Assembly: GCA_004297765.1 (NCBI GenBank)
Contig: SCTZ01000221.1
Location: forward strand, 1 to 54,020
Reading direction: 5' to 3'
DNA: 54,020 nucleotides
From: Chloroflexota bacterium
Lineage (GTDB): Bacteria; Chloroflexota; Dehalococcoidia; FW602-bin16
Shown here: positions 49,397 through 54,020 of the stretch, piece after piece
How the letters are laid out: each line of letters starts with the position of its first letter
How positions within the stretch are numbered: position 1 is the stretch's first letter
The notes under the pieces: model-generated
Seen by the model: only the letters and a program-made list of their open reading frames with translations
Database searches by the model: none
What the model was told of the DNA's origin: nothing
Made by a program: the position numbers and the translations under genes

Positions 49397-50314
49397 ATGC
49401 CCAGTCTTGAAAGGTTCGCACACTACTACCCTGGTGACCCTTCCCCGGAACAATCCTCCGGTCTCTGTTCGAAGGCAAAGCCCGAGATTCTCAACCGCTT
49501 AGAGCAGGCAGTAGGCCAAATTCATGATAGCGAAACCTTTCGTCGCTACTTGGAGGTCCAGGCTAGGTTCCACCGCTACAGCTTCGGCAACGTCGCCCTC
49601 ATCCTGGCCCAGCGTCCGGATGCTACCCGGGTGGCAGGCTACAATACCTGGCTCAAGCTCGACCGCTATGTTCGACGAGGCGAGAAGGGGATCAAGATCA
49701 TCGTCCCCATGTGCCGAAAACGTCAGAACCATCAGCCGGACGAAGATGACCAGTCGCGCATCTTCTTCGGTACTGGCACCGTCTTCGATATCGAGCAGAC
49801 CGAGGGCGAGGAGTTGCCAAGTATTGAGGTACCGGAGCTGCACGGAGACTTTCACGAAGGACAGGAGCTTTATAAGAGCCTCTCTGCTTTTGCCGCGCGG
49901 TCTGGGGTGTCGGTGCGCGTCGCGATCGAGAAGCTGGGAGAGGGTACCATGGGCTATTACCTTCCAAGGCAAAAAGAGATCGTCCTTCGCCCTGCCGAGC
50001 CTCTGCAGATGGTCAAGACCTTAGCCCATGAGGTAGCTCACCACGAGCTCGCCCACCACTTTCCGGATGATGATCGTGTGGCTGCGACAAGAGGTGAAAA
50101 GGAGAGCATCGCCGAATCGGTGGCCTATGTGGTTTGTAGCCATTTCGGCTTAGATACAGGAGTGCGCTCCTTCCCGTATATTGCGCTGTGGAGCCAGAAA
50201 ACAGAGGTACTCAAGAGGGTTTTGACCGTGGTGCAGAGAATAAGCGGGGAGATCATTGATGGGGTAGAAGGAAGACGAGGGGACGCAAGGCGTGACCCGG
50301 GAGAGATCGACTGA
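49397..50314 (+). CDS. ArdC-like antirestriction protein (305 aa)
   Basis: N-terminal ArdC-type ssDNA-binding segment (FHRYSFGNVALILAQRPDAT, GYNTWLKLDRYVRRGEKGIK, IIVPMCRK, GTGTVFDIEQT). C-terminal metallopeptidase motif HEVAHHELAHHF (about 210). ArdC proteins protect the incoming single strand of conjugative plasmids from restriction. The gene has its own controllable promoter. With the type I system on the same plasmid, it would serve during entry into new hosts. Confidence 0.85.
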   Translation: MPSLERFAHYYPGDPSPEQSSGLCSKAKPEILNRLEQAVGQIHDSETFRRYLEVQARFHRYSFGNVALILAQRPDATRVAGYNTWLKLDRYVRRGEKGIKIIVPMCRKRQNHQPDEDDQSRIFFGTGTVFDIEQTEGEELPSIEVPELHGDFHEGQELYKSLSAFAARSGVSVRVAIEKLGEGTMGYYLPRQKEIVLRPAEPLQMVKTLAHEVAHHELAHHFPDDDRVAATRGEKESIAESVAYVVCSHFGLDTGVRSFPYIALWSQKTEVLKRVLTVVQRISGEIIDGVEGRRGDARRDPGEID

Positions 50315-50352
50315 GAGCTCAATTAGGGACCATCTTACGAAGCGACCTTCCT

Positions 50353-50386
50353 GCGCGCGAAGCGCGGGGTGGGTGGGACCGCCGCC
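50353..50386 (-). repeat. 3' element of cassette C
   Basis: Plus strand GCGCGCGAAGCGCG hairpin, then GGGTGGGTGGG and CCGCCGCC (50379-50386). The complement GGCGGCGG is at 50871-50878. Confidence 0.6.
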
Positions 50387-50411
50387 CCGCAATCCGCGAA
50401 GCGGCGTCACA

Positions 50412-50705
50412 TTACCTGTCCTTGAGTTCTGATAGCCTGATAGGCTGGAAATACCTATCGCGTTCTATAAGACAGCCGAGCTTCCCTCTGTTTTGCTGGA
50501 GCTCGGATAGGCTAAAGTATCCAAGCTCGCGCTCAAATCCATCGACCAAGCCGAAAAACAGATCTTCACCATCAAATTCGATGGCATACCACGTCCAGCT
50601 GAAGTCAGGATAGAAGAACTTGCAAACGAGCAAAGGATCGGGATCGTTCTCTGTCTCTCCGATCTTGGGTAGTCTTGCGAGTATCTCCTTGGTTAATAGC
50701 TTCAT
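50412..50705 (-). CDS. DUF2958-family protein (97 aa), cassette C
   Basis: MKLLTKEILARLPKIGETEN, VCKFFYPDFSWTWYAIEFDG, FFGLVDGFERELGYFSLSEL and LIERDRYFQPIRLSEL are the family pattern of DUF2958, common on plasmids and integrative elements, function unknown. ATG 50705 follows GAGAGGAGGTGAGAGAAC in the structured leader. Confidence 0.9.
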   Translation of the reverse strand: MKLLTKEILARLPKIGETENDPDPLLVCKFFYPDFSWTWYAIEFDGEDLFFGLVDGFERELGYFSLSELQQNRGKLGCLIERDRYFQPIRLSELKDR

Positions 50706-50878
50706 GTTCTCTCACCTCCTCTCAGGCGCTTGCAGTCCCCCCTAAATAGATTGGCGAGGGCTGCCTGCCTGCCCTCGATAGAAGGAACGCCTAAAGGGGT
50801 GAAGTTTCGCAAGGGCGGCGCAGCCGTTCATCTTGACCCTTGCGAAACGAGGGCGAAGCCCTTGGCGCGGGGCGGCGG
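50706..50878 (-). promoter_or_regulatory. Structured 5' leader C
   Basis: Minus strand: CCGCCGCC; stem TTTCGCAAGGG/CCCTTGCGAAA with bulge TCAAGATGAA and inner CGGC TGC GCCG; TTCACCCC; AGGCG; hairpin CGAGGGC/GCCCTCG with loop AGGCAGGCA; GGGGGG; CGCCTGAGAGGAGGTGAGAG and the ATG. AGGCG can pair with CGCCT next to the ribosome site. Confidence 0.65.
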
Positions 50879-50979
50879 GGGATACAAATAACGTCCTGCC
50901 TCGGAAGGGGACATAGCATAAAGCGGTGGATGGCTAGAAAACGGGGAATTAATAAGCAGGCGGACGGCAGTAGGAGCGA

Positions 50980-51013
50980 AGCCGAGCGCTCCTCGATGTC
51001 GAAGCGCTCGGCT
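50980..51013. terminator. Terminator-like hairpin between cassettes C and D
   Basis: AGCCGAGCGCT (50980-50990) and AGCGCTCGGCT (51003-51013) form a perfect 11-base stem; GTTTT follows on the plus strand. It lies downstream of the cassette D gene and resembles the cassette B terminator stem. Confidence 0.6.
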
Positions 51014-51081
51014 GTTTTGATGGTCATTTGTTACTAACCTTGCATACGAGAAATGGCGCCGGCGATTTCTCGCCAGCACGA

Positions 51082-51348
51082 TCAAACCCGAATCATCTTC
51101 AGCCAAATCTCAGGGTCTTCATCCTGCCCTGCTATCCCCCGAAGGAGAAAATCTTGGGCTTCCTCGCGCGTGTTGAAGTCAGCGATGGTATACCCAACAG
51201 TGCCACCAAAGGAGGCGAGCTCTCCATCGGGCTGCATGAACACCACCTCAACAGGCTTCTGCGCGTATCGCGCTTGAGTGTCCTTTGAATGCTCCACGAT
51301 GGCGTAGATTCGACCTTTTTCGTCCTCCCAACTTTCGATTATCCGCAT
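51082..51348 (-). CDS. Small hypothetical protein (88 aa), cassette D
   Basis: Strands RIIESWEDEKGRIYAIVEHS, VEVVFMQPDGELASFGGTVG and a helix TREEAQDFLLRGIAG. Unknown family. ATG 51348 follows GAGAGGAGGTGAGC in a leader related to A-C. Confidence 0.7.
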   Translation of the reverse strand: MRIIESWEDEKGRIYAIVEHSKDTQARYAQKPVEVVFMQPDGELASFGGTVGYTIADFNTREEAQDFLLRGIAGQDEDPEIWLKMIRV

Positions 51349-51700
51349 ACGCTCACCTCCTCTCTGGCTTATACCTTCTTCTCAAGATAGCTTTGTGAAG
51401 GCTGCCTGCCTTCGATAGAGGGAACGGTGAAGTCGGGGGTGAAGTTCGCAATGGGTCGCCGTGGCGAGGCAGCCCGAACCGCCACGGCGAAGCCTGGCGG
51501 AAAGCGTGGGTTCAAGCGAAGTGCCCTACGGGCCGAGCGAAGGACCGACGCTTGGGGCTGCCGGTAGCGAATTGAAAGGGGAGCGAAGCCGCGTATTACG
51601 CGCTAGCGAAGCGAGACTGTGAATGAGCGTGCGCCGCGAGCGACTTGCGAAGCCCTTGCGAAAGAGGGGGCAAGGCCCCCTCGTGCCTCGGGGCGGTAGG
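51349..51700 (-). promoter_or_regulatory. Structured 5' leader D (expanded)
   Basis: Minus strand: AAAGAGGG region; TTTCGCAAGGG; about 190 bases of additional hairpins; CCCATTGCGAAC; TTCACCCCC; hairpin CGAAGGC/GCCTTC with loop AGGCA; AGAAGAAGG; AGCCAGAGAGGAGGTGAGC and the ATG. Same order as B, with a large insertion in the middle of the first stem. Confidence 0.55.
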
Positions 51701-51759
51701 ATGAAGACGATTCGAATTCAAAAAGAGATGGGCGTGTGGTAGTCGGGCTTCGGCGAGAG

Positions 51760-53253
51760 TTATTTGAGCGCGACTTTTCGACGAAGCTGTGCGTTCGTAT
51801 GGGTGTTTCGATATTTCGACATTTCTTTTTCGATCTCATGCTTGGGTCTGAAGTAGAGCTCCAGGTAGGTCTGCTCAACGCGTTGCAGCGTCACCTCGTC
51901 GACCTCAGGATCCGGAATGCTTGGCGTTCTAACCTTGGTCACTGCACGGGATCTGCTCTTAAGCAGCAGCCGAAGGGGGAGGGCGCGTCTTTTAGGCGAG
52001 TAGAGACAGACATAGGCATGCCTGGGGCGAAGCTCCTGCAACTCCTGCGTGAAGCGTTCCCACTGCTCCGCCAAGCTGTAGAAGACCGGGTGAGTACGCT
52101 CGACGGCGCTTTCGTCGGCGACCTGATGCTTAACCTGCAGGGGATCGACGCGGCCTAGCATAGTCGCCGAATACTCCGCGTCTTCCCGCCCAAGGCGAAA
52201 GACCACTTCTAGCCCCACATTCTGCAAAGCGCCGCGAAGCCTGGCGCTTGTCTGCGACCAAGTCTGATGGGCAAGCACCAGATGCAATCCGTACTTTCTC
52301 GTAAGCGATAGCATTCTTGATAGCGCCTCTTCACTTTGCGCGGTAAACTCGGAGAACTCGTCCAAAATAAGGTGGTGCGTCCCAAAACGCTGTCCGGCGG
52401 GAAGCTCAGCGCGTGAGAGCGCGCCCTGCTCAGCGCTCACTGTGAGAAGACACCCCAGAAGCCGACGCGCCTCGGTATCCGGTAGGGCCAAGTTGACGAT
52501 CAGGCTTTGGCCCTGATCGAGGATGTTGCGGAAATTGAGGATGCTTTCCGCTTGGCCCAGGCTGTACTTGAGAACCGGGGAGAAGGTCATAAGATGGGCT
52601 CTTCTGAGAGCTGCTCCCGCCTGATCTGCCTGGTCTCGTGAACTCAGACGATCGAACTGGTCGCGGAAGAAGCTGACAACGTCCTGATCCTCTTCTTGAG
52701 CGAGCAAGCTATCACGATAGCGTGTGTCGGTGAGTAGTCGATAGAGAGCAGTGATGGGCATGCGGTTTGAGATAAGGACCTTGACGCCATCCTGTACCAG
52801 CGTATCAAACATGGGCGCGGCTCCTGCTGCAAGAGCCGGCCACGCGCGATGCATCGCCTCCTTGACGTTTGAGGCGGTGGTGTGGGGCTGCTGATGCTGC
52901 GCCAGGACGTTGTAGGGGATGAAGCGAGCGTTTTGCTCGGCTGCTGGAAGGTCAAGGTAGATGATCCGCTCATGCGCTTTGGGGTCGCGGTAGACCCCTT
53001 TGCGCACGAGGTGCGCAAGAACTAAGCGCGCCAGGTCGCCATGAGGATCGATGAGTGTCGCCGGAAGCCCGTTTTCTAGCATGGAAAGAAAGAGACCTGC
53101 TAGAAAGCGGCTCTTGCCGCTGCCAGAGACCCCGATGACATGGGCGTGCGTCTTGATCTGCTCGACGGTAAGGCTAAGCAAACGGCGAGGAAAGGGCAGC
53201 CCATGGGTGCCCAAGATGATGCCACGATGGGAGAAAAAGTTGGGTAGTTTCAT
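51760..53253 (-). CDS. VirD4/TraD-like P-loop ATPase (497 aa)
   Basis: Walker A GVSGSGKS at 41-48, IDPHGDLARLVLAHL after it, and Walker B HLILDEFSEF near 290, as in the TraD/VirD4 family. A helical insert lies between. It begins 21 bases after the replication-relaxation gene on the same strand, so it is coupled to it. The protein is shorter than the 754-aa ATPase at 794. No transmembrane helix. The C-terminal tail (residues 430-497) is Arg/Lys-rich and may bind DNA. Confidence 0.83.
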   Translation of the reverse strand: MKLPNFFSHRGIILGTHGLPFPRRLLSLTVEQIKTHAHVIGVSGSGKSRFLAGLFLSMLENGLPATLIDPHGDLARLVLAHLVRKGVYRDPKAHERIIYLDLPAAEQNARFIPYNVLAQHQQPHTTASNVKEAMHRAWPALAAGAAPMFDTLVQDGVKVLISNRMPITALYRLLTDTRYRDSLLAQEEDQDVVSFFRDQFDRLSSRDQADQAGAALRRAHLMTFSPVLKYSLGQAESILNFRNILDQGQSLIVNLALPDTEARRLLGCLLTVSAEQGALSRAELPAGQRFGTHHLILDEFSEFTAQSEEALSRMLSLTRKYGLHLVLAHQTWSQTSARLRGALQNVGLEVVFRLGREDAEYSATMLGRVDPLQVKHQVADESAVERTHPVFYSLAEQWERFTQELQELRPRHAYVCLYSPKRRALPLRLLLKSRSRAVTKVRTPSIPDPEVDEVTLQRVEQTYLELYFRPKHEIEKEMSKYRNTHTNAQLRRKVALK

Positions 53254-53274
53254 GGCCTGGACAAGGCTGTTCCG

Positions 53275-54020
53275 TCAATTGGGGCCGAGCCCATCTAGTA
53301 AGGGAACAGCTTGCGCATCGAAAGGGCGGTACCAGTTCGGGGAGAGAAAGAGAGCAGAAGGGTCTTCCGGAGTCACGTCTTGGCCCGTGAAGCGAAAGAG
53401 GTCCGCCTGGCGCTGCTCACTGAGAGACCCGAGCTCGGCCTCGGTCCAGCGTAATAGCTCCTCAAGCCGGTTCATGCCGGGCGTCGCGATGACGGCGACA
53501 GTCAAGGTGTCCGTCTGAAACTTCTCCTGGTAAGGGCCTTTTACCCAAGCGACGATCCCGCGAATCTTCTGGCGCCACTTCTTTTGCTCCTCGCTACCCC
53601 GGTCTACCTCCAGGGCTAAACACATGTGTTCCGAGCCGTTGAAGTGTAGGTCCAGCCAGGCATCAGGAATCACGGCGAGGCGACGGCCCTCATGATCCTG
53701 GACGTAAACAGGGTCGCGTCTGAGCGTTCTCTCATGCTGCATCGTGTGTAGCACAACCTCTTGGCGCTGACGACAGAAGAGCTCGAGCGTGATTAGCACG
53801 TCGTTGAGGGCCTGGGTGTGCGAGAGAAAGAGATAACTGCGCTTCTCCTGCTCGGAGGGATGGTAGCGTACGTTGACGTCCAATCCCTGGGCATCGAGGT
53901 AGTTGAGTCCTTTGCGGGCGAGCGTATAGATCGATGGTGCGCTACCATGCTGGTTTTGTCGCGGGAGGAATAAGCGGTGGAGAAACTGCGATTCGGTGAG
54001 ACGCTTCAGCTTGGTCTGGA
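53275..54020 (-). CDS. Replication-relaxation protein, C-terminal part
   Basis: The main part of the protein that begins at 269 and crosses the circle joint; total about 304 residues. This part includes the Replic_Relax core: YLFLSHTQALNDVLITLELF, AVIPDAWLDLHFNGSEHMCL, ALEVDRGSEE. The acidic VIPDAWLDL and EVDRG segments are the nuclease-like pattern of the family. Stop at 53275; the coupling ATPase follows after 21 bases. Confidence 0.82.
   Translation of the reverse strand, partial: QTKLKRLTESQFLHRLFLPRQNQHGSAPSIYTLARKGLNYLDAQGLDVNVRYHPSEQEKRSYLFLSHTQALNDVLITLELFCRQRQEVVLHTMQHERTLRRDPVYVQDHEGRRLAVIPDAWLDLHFNGSEHMCLALEVDRGSEEQKKWRQKIRGIVAWVKGPYQEKFQTDTLTVAVIATPGMNRLEELLRWTEAELGSLSEQRQADLFRFTGQDVTPEDPSALFLSPNWYRPFDAQAVPLLDGLGPN
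53921..54020. repeat. Terminal direct repeat, second copy
   Basis: Exact copy of bases 1-100. One of the two copies is redundant when the molecule is drawn as a circle. Confidence 0.93.

Noticed and set aside
1..54020. tRNA, rRNA and group II intron genes
   Set aside because: I saw no T-loop (GGTTCGAATCC-type) sequence, no rRNA core motifs and no domain V or reverse transcriptase; a covariance search could still find a degenerate one.

Overview
The window is a complete circular replicon of about 53.9 kb. Its last 100 bases (53921-54020) repeat its first 100 exactly, and one gene (a replication-relaxation protein) reads without interruption across the joint. It carries no ribosomal, tRNA or central-metabolism genes, so I read it as a plasmid or a large circular mobile element. 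The likely host is a bacterium of Chloroflexota, perhaps Ktedonobacteria-like. I infer this with limited confidence from moderate GC, a Ser/Thr kinase with TPRs, an ECF sigma factor on a plasmid, and many promoters whose -10 box sits 6-8 bases before the start codon, giving leaderless mRNAs. No sequence here identifies the taxon directly.

Layout. (1) 51.7-54.0 kb and 0-9.3 kb hold the plasmid core: two VirD4/TraD-type ATPases, the replication-relaxation protein, a single-strand-binding protein with a novel N-terminus, a helix-turn-helix replication initiator with iterons inside its own gene, a ribbon-helix-helix protein and an ExeA-type AAA+ ATPase surrounded by GCTAGC palindromes. A 570-base non-coding region full of inverted repeats lies at 5.25-5.8 kb. 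(2) 9.3-15.5 kb holds an XRE repressor plus HExxH protein, divergent from a TRIP13-like AAA+ ATPase / HORMA-like operon that has no nucleotidyltransferase of its own. (3) 15.5-26.4 kb holds a tyrosine recombinase followed by four 28-base imperfect palindromes that separate modules: a Ser/Thr kinase-TPR protein, a membrane coiled-coil protein, and an ECF sigma / deoxyribosyltransferase-or-TIR-like-XRE / ImmA operon. (4) 26.4-31 kb holds a membrane Mrr-like nuclease, a DUF433/DUF5615 toxin-antitoxin pair and small unknown genes. (5) 30.9-38.4 kb holds a CBASS operon (CapH-like repressor, CapP-like protease, HNH-SAVED effector, CD-NTase) whose fifth gene is split by an IS21-family element with a perfect 5-base target duplication. 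(6) 38.4-45.4 kb holds a complete type I restriction-modification locus with a metallopeptidase. (7) 45.4-51.7 kb holds an AlbA_2-domain regulator, an HU-like protein, an ArdC-like antirestriction protein and four small genes, each preceded by a related, strongly structured leader.

The genes fit a conjugative or mobilisable plasmid devoted to maintenance and conflict. Three separate repressor-plus-metalloprotease pairs sit beside three different putative defence modules, which suggests a shared protease-triggered induction logic. The most novel items are the stand-alone HORMA/TRIP13 operon, the recombinase with a series of module-bounding sites, the ECF/TIR-like operon, and the repeated leader RNA family.
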